Under the pieces are notes generated by a model, which saw only the letters and a program-made list of their open reading frames with translations, was not told the DNA's origin and made no database searches. A DNA stretch of 64,000 nucleotides. It comes from Xanthostigma xanthostigma. Lineage: Eukaryota; Arthropoda; Insecta; Raphidioptera; Raphidiidae. This document shows, piece by piece, positions 12,291 to 23,534 of this stretch; positions within the stretch are counted from its first letter, which is position 1; the number at the start of each line of letters is the position of its first letter. Made by a program: the position numbers and the translations under genes. The stretch covers positions 11,850,501 through 11,914,500 of the forward strand of contig OY754470.1 in the NCBI GenBank assembly GCA_963575645.1, written 5' to 3'.

Positions 12291-12565
12291 ACCCTAGCTA
12301 CGAGGCTCGAAATGACGTCACTGCGGGCTCACAAGATGGGTTTTAAGATAAGATAGGGACTATTTTTCTTTTTAGGTCCTCTGCTTGCTCCAAGCAGTAT
12401 CTTATCACGTGAGTGACGTGAACAAACATCCACAAACCAACATGGCGTCATTCTGCTCAAACAATAGACACGTTTTGCTCTGTGTTTATTTGACTTGTCA
12501 CTGCGCGCGCACCGGATCTATCTCCAAAACAAGCTTGAAAATATGTCTCGTGTGAAGCAAGTACG
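12291..12565 (+). repeat. Family C repeat, 12.4 kb copy
   Basis: Shares AATGACGTCACTGCGGGCTC, CAGTATCTTATCACGTG, ACAAACCAACATGGCGTCAT and CACGTTTTGCTCTGTGTTTA with 20.87-21.09 kb, and more loosely with 26.93-27.16 kb in inverted orientation. Within the copies a partly self-complementary CTTGC..TAGA block is seen. Non-coding, unclassified. The local GC content is higher than the flanks. Confidence 0.7.
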
Positions 12566-13437
12566 TAAAAACAATCAAGAAAACCAGCGCTAGAAAACCA
12601 CTATAGTCAAATCTGGCATCCGATTACGACGAAACTTTGATGAGTTATTGTGCTCGCAAAAAAGAATTCAAAATGTAAAAACATTGTGTTTTAAAGTGGC
12701 ACTGCTGTACGGTGGAGCCAAAGGCTTTACTACTGTTGTCGTTCCCATGTTTCATCTCAGTTGCATATGAAGCCGCGGCTAGTAGTACATTAAAAATATA
12801 TATAAAATGTACTTTTATAATAATACGAAAATTAATTGTCTATGAATTAACAGACATGCATAACATTTTTATAGCCTTTTTGTGAGTAGCAGTTATTCGT
12901 TTGATCCACTGAACTGCAATAGTAAAATTTAAATTTTAAATGGAGATTATTTTCTTCTTTGCAAATCTTAATAAAACAATCTTAATTTATTTAGTGTTCT
13001 GTACTGGATGTGAACAGTGTTGCAGGTATTAAAATTAAAAACCAATTTAAATGACGTTAGGTTTTTGCGATTATATACCAAAGGCGTTGCCGACATAAAG
13101 AAAATTAAAGTGTGGCGGTCACGGAGGAAGTAGGTATTCCATCATTTATTAGTTCAGTAAAATTGCAACGAACGTCATAACTTTGCAGAGTTTCTTAAAC
13201 TTTTACCCAATTACTTTATTTAAAGGTTTAGGAGCGATATAGATGATATAGGTACATAATTGTAATTTAAGTAGAAAACGACAAAATAAAATTGCTACAT
13301 TAATTTTGAAAAAAATAATTTGTGGATAACTAGATGTTCGTAGAGTAACACAAAAGTAATTCGATATTACCAAATCAATACTATAATCTCTGTCAATACA
13401 ATTTTTGACAAATTTTCAGATAATATAGGGATCATTT
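12566..13437. other. No recognised feature
   Basis: AT-rich spacer with no open frame of note and no repeat that I can match elsewhere in the window. Confidence 0.45.
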
Positions 13438-14314
13438 ATATGGACTACTCTATCTGGCGGCGAAACTTACAACTATAATCAGAGAAACATGATTATGAAT
13501 CGTACTCTGAATCGGTACTGATAATTGTGATTTTTTTTATTATAACAATAAAAAGCGTTGAATAAATGACTTATTATGGAACCTGCGAAGTTTTCACCTC
13601 GTGCAAACACAAATAAAAAGTTATTAAGAGGTTGTAATAGTACCACGCCATTTCAATGCAGATGATTAGATATTTTACCAAGTAAGTAGATATTACACTT
13701 AGTCTTAGTATTATTAATTTATTAAATGAATAGTTATTATTAATAAATAGCATTAAAAATTTTGTTAGAAAAAAAAAATAAAGTTGCAAATACATTTTGA
13801 CAGATGACTATTTTTAGGTTGGGAACTTACCTATTGCAATAAAAATGTTTCAATGATATGTTTGCAAGGTTCATCAACACTGCATTGATCAGAAAGCATT
13901 AAAATTCACCTTACTTGAAGGTTCTGTTTCAATTGAATTTTTGCTTAATTTTATTATATAGCCGGCATTAAATATACGTTCCCCTTCAAGGAAATTTCTT
14001 TTTCGGTGATTTGTATCAGCCCAATTACATATTGTGCTGATACTTATCATTTTATTGCACTTAAAAAATTCACAATTGCACTGTATAACTAGGTAGTAAC
14101 CAGAGTAAGTATGAGAAATTATAACCTCATCGTCGCCATGTTTTTAAAGCTCCACCCATTCGAAGGAACCCAATTTCGGTTCCTTCAAATGGGTGGAGCT
14201 TTACAAAAATTCACAATTATCAGTACCGATTCACAGTACGACTCATAATCATGTTTTTCTGATTATAGTTGTAAGCTTCGCCGTCAGATAGAGTAATCCA
14301 TATAAAGGATTCCC
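13438..14314. mobile_element. 877-bp foldback element with about 105-bp inverted ends
   Basis: GGGATCATTTATATGGACTA at the left and its near complement at the right open inverted repeats of about 105 bp, about 90% matching by eye (CTACTCTATCTG, TACAACTATAATCAGA, CATGATTATGA, CGGTACTGATAATTGTGA). ATATA flanks both sides, a possible 5-bp target duplication. The interior is AT-rich and non-coding and holds a separate strong hairpin near the right arm. Superfamily unknown. Confidence 0.8.
14145..14203 (+). repeat. Strong 26-bp hairpin inside the foldback element
   Basis: TAAAGCTCCACCCATT with GAAGGAACC, a 7-base CAATTTC loop, and the reverse complement (GGTTCCTTC, AAATGGGTGGAGCTTTA). Only one mismatch. 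Much more GC-rich than its surroundings. Could fold as RNA from either strand; equally it may be a nested mini-element. Confidence 0.75.
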
Positions 14315-15850
14315 ATATATTAAAATTTTATTTTAGTTTAATCAAAGTTCCCTATGGTGATTCATATTTATTTTCTAGTTTTTTGTATATTATCCATTGT
14401 ACAATAAAAGCGTTTATATGAAAAGTTTTTTTATCTATTTTTATTTTCAAGTTTTTAGTTTGATTTTTGGCTCGTATCATTACACAAACTTCTCAACCTT
14501 TCTAACTCTATCATTGCAACTTTGTTACATGATTTCTTACCCGAAAATTTCACGCAATCAAGCTCCTCAATACATAGCCCTTCCAAAGACTCAGTGCCAT
14601 ATACCTTCCTCAAACAGTATGGTGCCCAAATACACTACAGCATGTAACAGTACTTTGCATTTTATGAACAGTGGAGGCCCATGACAAAATAATCAAAAAT
14701 TTGAATATCTCTGTCAGTTACCATTTAAATCTATATGAGCAAGAGAGAACCATAGTAGGTATTGTGGCATAAACAGTCTACATGTGTATCGAATATAACC
14801 GAACTGAAGTTTCAAAAATATTACAAATAAACTAATTATAAGGTGAAAATTAGGTATTTTATAGGAGGTACGTACAAAAATTAGTAATGTAGTAATGATT
14901 ATATCACTCGAGTGACTGTTAACACTCGCTAAGTATGTCACTTCTAGTGATAATTAATACCTTTCATTACAAACGAGAGATGAAGGTATGTCTATTCAAA
15001 AATCCAAAAGTTATTAGAAAAAGTATATATTTTAAAAATCAACGATTATACAACTACCTGACTGACACAAGCTTTTGAGTAATTTTCAAAAATTTTGAAA
15101 TATGTAGCAGAATAGAAACCACTCGTTTAAAGTCGTCGATGCTCTCACAATAAATATCGATGAAGAGTATTAACTTTTTTCAGCAAGCAAATCACGACTT
15201 TTCCCAAAATAATATGATTTATTACAAATTCAAAGATTTGAAACTATAAATAAGTATGATGATTTAATACAATATTTTCATTTGCATGTACAACTTACTA
15301 TATTATATAAATTGGAATAAATTAAATAAAATAACAAATGAAAACACCTTAATAGCGAATTATAAACAATGATGGATTCGGCAAAAATTCCGTAATATGG
15401 AAATGCAAGAACACTGTCGTGTGTATTTGAAGTTAGACAAAAACGGATGTTTGAGTCAATACCCACGTAATTGGCGCGCCTAAAAACAGTAGAGCAGCTG
15501 ATGATCACATCATTTGAGAACTGCTGTAGTTGAAAACTCGACCTACATTCGCCAAATCACCAATTAACACAGCAGTAAGTCGTTAGCGAGGCAGCTACAC
15601 ACTTCTATATTATAGCGCAGTCATTTAAATGATTTACGGTCTCGGCTTTCGGACAACATTTATTAAAAATATAATTTATTGACAGACAAGTTTCTTTAAT
15701 GTTTTGAAAATCTTGTTGCGTCATCTTTCTTTCATTTATTCATCAAATTTATAATTACTCAAACCATGCTGGCACCGACTTCTTAAAATTTAATAATTTT
15801 CATCGACAATTGATTATCCATTTTACAAGCAACATACACCGTATCAAGTT
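14315..15850. other. No recognised feature
   Basis: AT-rich sequence. Open frames of 75-95 codons at 14397-14684 (plus), 14714-14941 and 15278-15508 (minus) have no recognisable motif and overlap stop-rich context. I see no repeat. Confidence 0.45.
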
Positions 15851-16460
15851 TGAAATTTTCAAATTTAAATGCTCATAACTTCGAAACCAGATGAGATACA
15901 GTTCTGCGCTTGTGCACATTCGATTTAGCGCTCTTTTTTCTATAAGGTCAAGTAAAATCAGGCATATCCGTGACACTTTTATATTTTCCAAAAAATTGAA
16001 GTTTTTCGATGTTTTCGCAAATCGCCGGCTTTTTGAGGAGAAAATCACGCTGAATCCAATGAGACCACCCGAAACTCTGTATCTCCGTTGGTTTAGGAGT
16101 TAGACGCGTTTTTATAATTTTTTCTTGAAAAAATTAAAAACGCTATAAGTAACTTGAAAACTACAATAGCTACAGACTTCTAGATACGCTCATTCGATTC
16201 AGCATGATTTTTTGCATAGGACCAAGTCATTTTCAACCATATATTATATAAATTTCCGGTCGATACTGCACTTTATTTAAAATGAAAAAATAATCGTCGG
16301 CCCCCCCCTGTAAAAATTTTCAAAATCGAAGTCTCCCAAAACGGGTCGATGTTAATGTTACCCGGTGGATTTTGACACGCTGAATCCAATGAGCACAGGC
16401 GCAGCTCTGCGAATCTCAATGGTTGAATTTGTACATATTCTAATACGTAACCCACCTCAC
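15851..16460. repeat. Unclassified repeat-like block with a recurring 16-mer
   Basis: CGCTGAATCCAATGAG occurs twice, about 330 bp apart (16048 and 16378), each followed by C-rich/AG-rich sequence. A degenerate relative ATTCGATTCAGCATGAT lies at about 16193. Sentence-like stretches such as CTCCGTTGGTTTAGGAGTTAG resemble non-coding arrays of large transposons. Both strands carry 70-82 codon frames over the same interval, so I do not call a gene. Confidence 0.4.
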
Positions 16461-17213
16461 GGCTCGTTATTTATATAGTTATGTATGAATTTTCTCGCAT
16501 TAAAAATGAAAGAATGAATTAACACTATTGTAAAGCATTCTTAATTTTATTTTGTGAACACAAATATCAAGAATAATAAAAAAAAATAGAAAATTCATGA
16601 TTGTACCCAAACAAAAAATTATATTGGTGCTCCAGCACCGGTCCGGAGTACTCATGCAATCAACACCAACTTACTATGAAATATAATCAAACTGGTACAC
16701 GTTTTTTAATTACACATAGACAATATCAATTCCACGGTGCATCTGGAATTTATACTTGTTATTTAAAATAGTTAAAACTGCCAACACAGAACAGTGTTTA
16801 AATACATTATAGTGTAATTAAAGTTCGCATAATGTAATAAAATGTGATAAGTTACTAAGCTCATATCTAATACTTTACAAATAAAAGTTATATAACACTT
16901 ATAAGTTACAGTCGTTGTATATTATCCTTGTATGTACAATGTTCAACATACAATATTATCATTTGCCACAAGGTGTAATATTAGTCGACAGACTAACTAA
17001 AAGATATACGTAATGTGTCTATGAATCAATGTTATTAATTATAAAGTCTAATACACAATGATAAAACGTGCAAACTGCAATCAGTCGCCGTTTTAACAAT
17101 TTATTATCGTTGGACGAGTTTTGCGTTTTTTAAAGTACAATATGTATAAGTAAACCTTAAATATAAAATGTGTAGAATAGTAAAACGTTATGAAAAATAT
17201 ACTGATTGCATAG
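16461..17213. other. No recognised feature
   Basis: AT-rich spacer preceding a family A copy; no open frame above 60 codons and no repeat seen. Confidence 0.5.
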
Positions 17214-17417
17214 AAAAAAATTGGTTGTCTGTAAAGTCGGTTTACGGACGATAGTTTTACGTGATAGCGTATTCCGCTCGAACATCATATTTAATAATAC
17301 ATTACTGCGCTCTCGCTTGCACGCACAGGGTCAGGTGGAACGTTACGACGGAACGTTACACTTTTTCATGCGTGCAGCTGGTGTTCCATCAATTTATAAG
17401 ACGTTATCACGTCAAAA
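17214..17417 (+). repeat. Family A repeat, copy A4 (short form)
   Basis: Complete short copy: A-tract, hairpin unit, ACGTGATAGCGT, GCGCTCTCGCTTGCACGCAC, then the CATCAATTTATAAGACG end with ATCACGTCAAAAA. The GGAACGTTAC motif is doubled here, as in A1, showing small internal expansion. Confidence 0.8.
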
Positions 17418-18087
17418 ACAAAGTCATAACCTATAGATTATTCTGTAGATGCGGCAATTTTTCTCAAAAAAACAGGATTCTTTCTATTTATCGTGCACAC
17501 TTATCCAGCACGGACCCGAAAAGCCTGTTCGTGAAGGTATCCATGTTATTTAACAGACGCCCATATTGACCGAACACTATTAAAGGTAGAAGTTAATAAT
17601 CTTGGAACAAATTTATTAGTTAAAATAAAATTTACTTTCAATTCACCAAGCAAAATATCAGGTAGAAAAGATAGTTAAAGAATAAATATTCACTTATTTT
17701 ACTCCTTTCTCTTTTTGTTGAATATTTTGACGTTCACCCAAATATCCGAGCGATGTCGTTAATGTAAACGTCAAAAAAAAGTTTCACAATATATTAATGT
17801 TTTATCCTAACCCAATTGCACACAAAACTTCCACTAACAATGTTTTACAACTATATAAAAAGTTGATAAACAACACATAAATAAATTCACAAGAGCAACT
17901 GTAGATATAATACTCCACGTTTATATGTTAGGTATTATGATCTATGTGGCGGCCATTATTATTTCGTCAGGTGAATAAAAATTTATACTCTCAATGCAAT
18001 GACAGAATAGATTTATATTTGCAGTAAACAAAATTATGTTTGCTGAATTGAATTATCGGTACTTACTCGGAGGACTAGCTACATGAA
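17418..18087. other. Spacer with a family D fragment
   Basis: The first 150 bp hold TCCAGCACGGACC and AAAGCCTGTTCGTGAAGGTA, matching parts of the family D repeat at 9.46-9.90 kb. The rest is AT-rich with no gene. Confidence 0.45.
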
Positions 18088-18095
18088 TAATAAAC

Positions 18096-18637
18096 TAGAG
18101 ATGAGTGATATTTCACTACCTGTTACTTAGTCGCTAATATTTGGATTTCACGGTTCACTGCAGTGACTTCAGAGTAGCTACCTGTTACTGAAAGGGACCC
18201 AGTATATTTATAAAACTTACGGGGAAATTCTTTTAACTAAATGTATTCCATTTTAATAAAGAAATGTGATCACTAATGTAAAATATGTACTTTATATACT
18301 TATAACTTAGTCGTACCTTTCAATAATGCATCATTACAAGCATTTTTTAGGTGTAATGTTATACTAACACATAATAATATTGTGCATGGGCTGTTTTAGC
18401 ACCGAACGATATTTTACCTGTGATCACTGTTCGCTGATATCAATATATTAACATCTCTGCTCTGCACGTGCATAGCCATTCAAGTGATCGGCGAACGCCG
18501 GTCGCCTATATATTTATCTGCACTGCATGCGCATAGGTTACCAGCGATCACGGGTCGCAGTTAAAAATAACAGGTATTTGGAAGTCACAGTCGCCAAAGT
18601 ACCTGTTACTTGAAAGTAGCTAATAATCTCATCCCTA
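18096..18637. mobile_element. hAT non-autonomous element with perfect target duplication
   Basis: Tips TAGAGATGAGTGAT and ATAATCTCATCCCTA are inverted, and TAATAAAC is repeated exactly outside (18088-18095, 18638-18645). Subterminal CTACCTGTTACT and its complement AGTAACAGGTA-like blocks recur several times, as transposase-binding repeats do in hAT elements. The interior contains a GC-richer inverted block (GATCGGCGAACG / GATCACGGGTCG). No transposase. Confidence 0.9.
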
Positions 18638-18659
18638 TAATAAACGAACCGAATAAATA

Positions 18660-18806
18660 ACTACTTACGTTCGGTGAATATGGCCATGAGTAGCGCACTT
18701 TAGACCAGCACCCTGCAATCAGCAAGATCGTCAGCTGCAATTCCTGTCTAGCCGTGCTGGACCGATCTAGTGTGAGAGTGGGTGTGTTGTTTTCATTATT
18801 AATTTT
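18660..18806 (-). repeat. Family D repeat fragment (inverted)
   Basis: Reverse complement of 9.71-9.85 kb: CCTGCAATCAGCAAGA, CTAGCCGTGCTGGACCGATC and GTTTTCATTA match in order. Fragment only. Confidence 0.6.
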
Positions 18807-18866
18807 CAATGATACGATGAATCCAACAAATATAAAGGTTAGAATTGCCTCAGAAACAATTAACTT

Positions 18867-19007
18867 TGTTCCAAGCAGTCAGTAAACGGTAACAAAACTC
18901 GCATGCGCAGTAGCTAAAACTAAGCTGTTTGTGGCAATTTTGGAACACGTTTAGCTACTGCGCGTGCAGGTGACGGTTTCGTTACCGTTTGCTGGCTGCT
19001 TGGAACA
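18867..19007. mobile_element. Small foldback element
   Basis: About 140 bp. TGTTCCAAGCAG...CAGTAAACGGTAAC and TGCGCAGTAGCTAAA on the left are answered by TTTAGCTACTGCGCGTGC and GTTACCGTTTGCTGGCTGC on the right. Arms are about 52-56 bp. No coding capacity; a MITE-like hairpin. Confidence 0.8.
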
Positions 19008-19564
19008 TACCTAATATTACTCGCTGTGTTTTGTATAATCAATGTGTACTTAAACACAAAACTGACACCGTCTATACTGGGATGTAATATATTAGAGAAG
19101 ATAATTCATCGTATATAAGATGTAGCAAAATAATTAATGGCTTAAAAATTAATAACATGTAGTAATTTTCAAACAGATTTCTCCAAGCGGCACGATAGCA
19201 CGCATCATGTATATGCAAATAAGATAGACAGCTGTACCGACGAATGGCTTGTAAAGGTAGTTTTAAGTGTTAAAGGTGATTTGTAAAGTTTGGGTCAAAC
19301 TGTCGTGTCGAATAAGTGTCAGTGGATAGTGTCATGCAGTCTTGCAGATACAAGCAATTTCCACCTATTGCACATACCGCTAAACTAGCGGTATTATCGC
19401 TTTGTGCGTCAGAGCTGACTTTCGTTCATATGAGAAGTTATATCTAAGTTAATTTTACACGAAATCCATTCAAATTGAAGCTTTTTGAAAAGAGGAGATT
19501 CTGATCTATAAAACAGAACCATTTTTAAGTCAATTCGAGTTCATAAATACTATTAAAATTGTAA
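19008..19564. other. No recognised feature
   Basis: Unremarkable AT-rich sequence; no gene or repeat seen. Confidence 0.5.
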
Positions 19565-19775
19565 TTGAAAATCACAAACAGCAGTTGTCGGTTGGTCTGT
19601 ACGTACGTACGTACGTATGTACGTACGTATGTACGTACGTATGTACGTACGTATGTACGTCACGACTCTGCAGATCGCAATTTTGGTCGGATTGCCTTGG
19701 GTTATATTTTATTCACTTTGTTTACTATCAGACCAGAACCCTATTTAAATTCACTAAAATGTGTTCAGTAGTTTA
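19565..19775 (-). repeat. ACGT-rich microsatellite beside a LINE-like 3' region
   Basis: From about 19599 to 19660 the sequence is built of ACGT and ATGT tetramers in a higher-order 12-bp unit (ACGTACGTATGT), self-complementary. The flank read on the minus strand (AACTACTGAACACATTTTAG, then GAATAAAATATAACCC) resembles the tail region of non-LTR retrotransposons ending in a simple repeat. The two overlapping open frames made of repeated RTYV/CTYV peptides are artefacts of the repeat. Confidence 0.6.
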
Positions 19776-19908
19776 ATTTTTATAAACAGTTTTATTTTAT
19801 TATTTTTGACAGCTAATAAACAATATAATAATTGCTGTGTAAATATAGTGTAAATCCATAAAACAAGTGCTACACTTCTATACCGTGATAACACCACTAC
19901 ACCTAGTA

Positions 19909-19980
19909 GGCCTCGTGGCGTAATGGTTATGCCGTTAGATCCCCAAGGGCAAGGTCCTGGGTTCGATTCCTTACGAAGTA
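19909..19980 (+). repeat. tRNA-derived SINE head
   Basis: Box A TGGCGTAATGG (19916-19926) and box B GGTTCGATTCC (19960-19970) are near perfect with tRNA spacing. However, acceptor and anticodon stems do not pair well, so this is a tRNA-like SINE promoter rather than a tRNA gene. A T-rich body follows. Confidence 0.65.
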
Positions 19981-20390
19981 ATTGAGTTTTAATCTTAAAT
20001 CTTTTTTCTGTTTTTCTGTATTTTTTTTGTATTTTTTCTTTTTATTTTGTTTTATTTTATTCCACTTGATATTAATTATATATTATATTATATATAGTTC
20101 TCAATTTTTTTTTATTTTTGCAAACTTAAAAAAAAATATTTTTTCAATTTTTAATTATTTATTTCTTTAAACTTTTAAATCTTTTTAAATTTTTTAAAAA
20201 TATTTTTTATTGTTATTTTTTTATCATACAGTGGAAAACTTCTGTTCTATTTTATTCCACTTGATATTTATATATTAAACTTTTATATTTTATTATTTTT
20301 TTTCCAATTTAAATTTTTTTTATTTGTTCAATTGAATTTTTAAAATCTATTTTTCAATTTTCATTATACAGTGGAAAACTTAGGGATATG
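19981..20390 (+). repeat. T-rich SINE body with tandem duplication
   Basis: Very T-rich. Two diverged copies of a unit of about 150-190 bp: TTTATTCCACTTGATATT occurs at about 20055 and 20253, and TACAGTGGAAAACTT at about 20229 and 20366. Placement right after the tRNA-like head suggests the duplicated 3' body of one element. No coding sequence. Confidence 0.55.
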
Positions 20391-20792
20391 CACTTTTGGT
20401 TTTGCCAGCTATTTATTAATATTATATGCTATTTATATTATTTTCGTTATCACAGTTACACTGTTTTAAGCGGTCCGAACTTGCAAGTTACGCTTCAAAA
20501 ATCTGTGGGTTTAAAGTCTCATGAAAAATGTAACTCCACCTTTACATAAAGGTATATCATGCATACGTAGGATGGCAGAGGTATGTACAGAATGCTTAAG
20601 GATGTATGTAATATGTATGCAGAAACGGTAACCGCTTCTCTCTGTCAGTGTCAACCGTTTGACGTTTAAATATACATTTCACTTGATAGATTTGGTTAAT
20701 TGCCCTGCGTTACAAAACCGATACATCACACTGACTGTACACGTTGTATACACACACACAAAATACGACTCCACAACGCGAACGCAAACTCA
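20391..20792. other. No recognised feature
   Basis: No gene or repeat recognised; a short CA-rich run is present near 20750. Confidence 0.45.
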
Positions 20793-21090
20793 AGGCCGCT
20801 GCACACGAGGCTAGAAACGCTGCTGGAAACACTGCTTGGAGTTCTGCTGGCTGGTAGGCTGGGTATGAAACTGGAAATGACGTTACTGCGGGCTCGCCTA
20901 CTAGCTCTCAAGATAGATTTTAAAATTACAACAGGTGCTATTTTCCTTGCTAGATCCGCTGCTAGATATGAGCAAGAACCAAGTAGAAAACAGTATCTTA
21001 TCACGTGGGCGACTTGAACAAACGCCCACAAACCAACACGGCGTCATTCAGCTCAGAGTCAGACAACAGACACGTTTTGCTCTGTGTTTA
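20793..21090 (+). repeat. Family C repeat, 20.9 kb copy
   Basis: Starts GGCCGCTGCACACGAGGC, followed by GCTGCTGG/CTGCTTGG/CTGCTGGC repeats, then the blocks shared with 12.3-12.6 kb (TGACGTTACTGCGGGCTC, CAGTATCTTATCACGTG, CACGTTTTGCTCTGTG). The inverted copy at 26.93-27.17 kb shares GCTGCT-rich and GAGCAAGAACCA blocks. The 105- and 130-codon frames over it, on opposite strands and frames, are judged non-coding. Confidence 0.7.
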
Positions 21091-21096
21091 TATTTA

Positions 21097-21178
21097 ACAA
21101 ATAACATGAACGATTTAAAATGTCTGACACCTCGAATATTCGAGGTATCAGACATTTTAAATGGTTCATATTATTTGT
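21097..21178. repeat. Loop-less 82-bp palindrome
   Basis: Two about 41-bp arms meet with no spacer at TCGAATATTCGA (centre 21137/21138). ATTTAAAATGTCTGA and TCAGACATTTTAAAT lie symmetrically, with only a few mismatches further out. It directly follows the family C copy. Confidence 0.85.
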
Positions 21179-22544
21179 CTGAGAACATTATTTTAGTGTT
21201 TTGGTTGAAGTTTTTAAGCTATCCAATTAAAAAAACAAACAGTATCTATAAATTTTTACATATCGTCAAGACGACATCTTTCGGAAAATTTAGAGGGAAA
21301 ACGCCCCAAAATCAAGAAAAGTCATAGAGGAAATAGGTGTCAGACTAGGCCTAATGAAGCCATATACAAAGTTTGGGGAGAGTATGTGTCAATAAAATTT
21401 TTGTCGACGGGCGCTCTGACTATACCTCTTGCTTAGGTCCTTGACCCTTAAATGGTTCCTATTTTTTGATGGAGCCCCAGAAATGATCATTTATCATTTA
21501 CATTTTTAATAGCTGAATCAGTAATGAAGTAATTAATTCAATAGGTCTTAATTTTATTTTACTACAAATGCGAAAGAAACGACAAATTTACTTCTATATA
21601 TGTGCGAAAGCGACACAATGTAACTAACCTTCTCGTTTCCTGTCCATTATTCGATGTTCATCGGATGACTGCTAATCTTCCCGAGGATCTGAAGAATATC
21701 ATAAAAATGAAGCAGAGAACATTACAGCTTTATTTAAATACCTAAAAGAAATAAACAAATATAAAGAAATTTAATAGAAAATTGAAAATAGATAATAATA
21801 AATTAATATACATATATACCTACATATAAATTGTACTTACCTGTAATCTGAATATGTTACTCATTTAATATTTATACTTATTACTTACCATATTATGTAT
21901 TTGTTTTTGCGATAATGGCCTTAGTTGCTGATTCGCTTATTTTAAGTTTTTAAAATAAAAAAAAAAAAATTTATTTGTTAAATAAAAAACTTAATTTTGA
22001 GGAGTTGATAAACAGATTATTTTTATCAAACATACTGTGGATATATATTGGAAATCAACTTTCTCATAACTGTAAAAGACTGTCAATTCAAACACATTTT
22101 TAATTTAATTTTTATGGAATATTTAAAAGTTCAGGTAGCAAATCAACTTTTCGGAAAATAGCTAATATTTAAATGAATACGTATCTATATGAATATGAAG
22201 ATATGTTTTTTTTTTAATTTATTGCTCAGTTATAAATTTTAAATATTGCTTATAGTGTTGTGTAAAGTAGTTAATAAACAAGATTTTATAGATATTATGT
22301 GCATGTATGTAAAAAACTAGCTAGTAATTTTCTAATCTTATGCAAAGTCTTAAATCTTTTGACACTAACCTTTTATTAATAACGTGTCAGTAAGCGAGGT
22401 CCGACATAATTTATAACATTTTATTACACATGTCAAATAATATAAATGTGACACGTCATTTAATTAAGAGATCCTTGCTTGGTTCTACAGCGCTAATGGT
22501 TATAATAATTTGTTGTAGGTATAACTACGTTATTCTAAAGCTGT
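21179..22544. other. No recognised feature
   Basis: AT-rich, no open frame of note, no repeat matched within the window. Confidence 0.5.
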
Positions 22545-22552
22545 GTACAGAC

Positions 22553-23060
22553 TAGGCTTGGGTAACTCAGATCTGAACCGGTTCAAAGAGCCGGCTCCGT
22601 CAGAAGATCCGTGAGAGCCGGCTCACTTTTTTATGAGTCGAGGCTTAACGGATCCGCATAACTCAGTGAAACACTTAATACACAGAAGCACTGTCAGCTC
22701 AAATGACTCATGCATCATAATATGTCTGGCTATGGTACACACTACGCACAGGCGGTACAGCTTATTACAATGTTTTACTTAAGTCACAACTATTTAAGGT
22801 ATTGTATTGCATATTGTAAATGCTTTCTGTAACATAGCAAGTAGCAAACTGTAAAACCCCGCCTTATAATATGTGAGTCAGCCACTGGCATAATATTAGG
22901 TGATATGATTGACTTGACTCAACTAACTCAGTGGCTCAGTTGACTCGAATAACATATTCAGAACTCGGCTCTTTTTGAACCGGTTCAGGCAGCCGGCTCA
23001 CATACGGGATCCAGATGCAAAGATGCAGATCACTAAAAAGACCCGTTTATCACATCTCTA
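22553..23060. mobile_element. hAT non-autonomous element with perfect target duplication
   Basis: GTACAGAC is repeated exactly at 22545-22552 and 23061-23068. The tips TAGGCTTGGGTAAC and GTTTATCACATCTCTA are imperfect inverted repeats. Next to each tip are AACCGGTTCA and AGCCGGCTC motifs, in both orientations, which are characteristic subterminal repeats of one common insect hAT group. No transposase frame. Confidence 0.9.
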
Positions 23061-23068
23061 GTACAGAC

Positions 23069-23310
23069 CGCAGAGTATAAATACGATTGGGTCTTCATCA
23101 TCTTCAATTCCATAACTGGTTGTGATATTTGGTTTTCAGTTCCGAGGTCGAGAAAGGTCTACAAAACTCTATAGAAAAAACCATGTCTTATTGAAATATG
23201 TTTATTGGCGCAGGAAACGTTGAATGCAACTTTGAGTTAGATATTTGATAACGAACAAAAAAAATTAACAATTAACCATATTATATCAGTTAATTAGGAG
23301 AATTTTGAGT
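23069..23310. other. No recognised feature
   Basis: Short spacer; nothing recognised. Confidence 0.5.
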
Positions 23311-23394
23311 ATTAGGCCTAGCACACATGAAGAGCGTTCAACGCGCGTTGGGCCAACGCGCGTTGAACGCCTCTCATATAAACTAGGCCTAAAT
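23311..23394. mobile_element. 84-bp CG-rich palindromic mini-element
   Basis: Tips TTAGGCCTAG and CTAGGCCTAA; core GCGTTCAACGCGCGTTGG mirrored directly by CCAACGCGCGTTGAACGC. The core is far more CG-rich than the surroundings. Probably a minimal MITE whose ends (GGCCTAGCACACATG) resemble other GGCC...CACAC ends here. Confidence 0.75.
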
Positions 23395-23534
23395 CTTAGA
23401 AAAACTTATAAGTGCTTTATGTAATATGCTGAATTTTTAAAACATGAACACTCATTTATCTCGTAAAGAAAGGGCTTTCGAAAATATATTCGGACAAAAG
23501 TTGCAGGAAATTTAGGGGGAAGAACATCAGCGTA

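Noticed and set aside
19565-19776. Repetitive RTYV / CTYV peptides
   Set aside because: Translation of the ACGT microsatellite; no protein evidence.
19909-19980. Second tRNA gene
   Set aside because: Boxes A and B are good, but acceptor and anticodon stems fail to pair and a SINE-like body follows. The same applies to 25.1, 29.75, 37.3 and 56.0 kb.
20935-21327. 130-codon open frame (longest in the window)
   Set aside because: It runs through the family C repeat and the loop-less palindrome, and competing frames cover the same DNA on the other strand. No domain.
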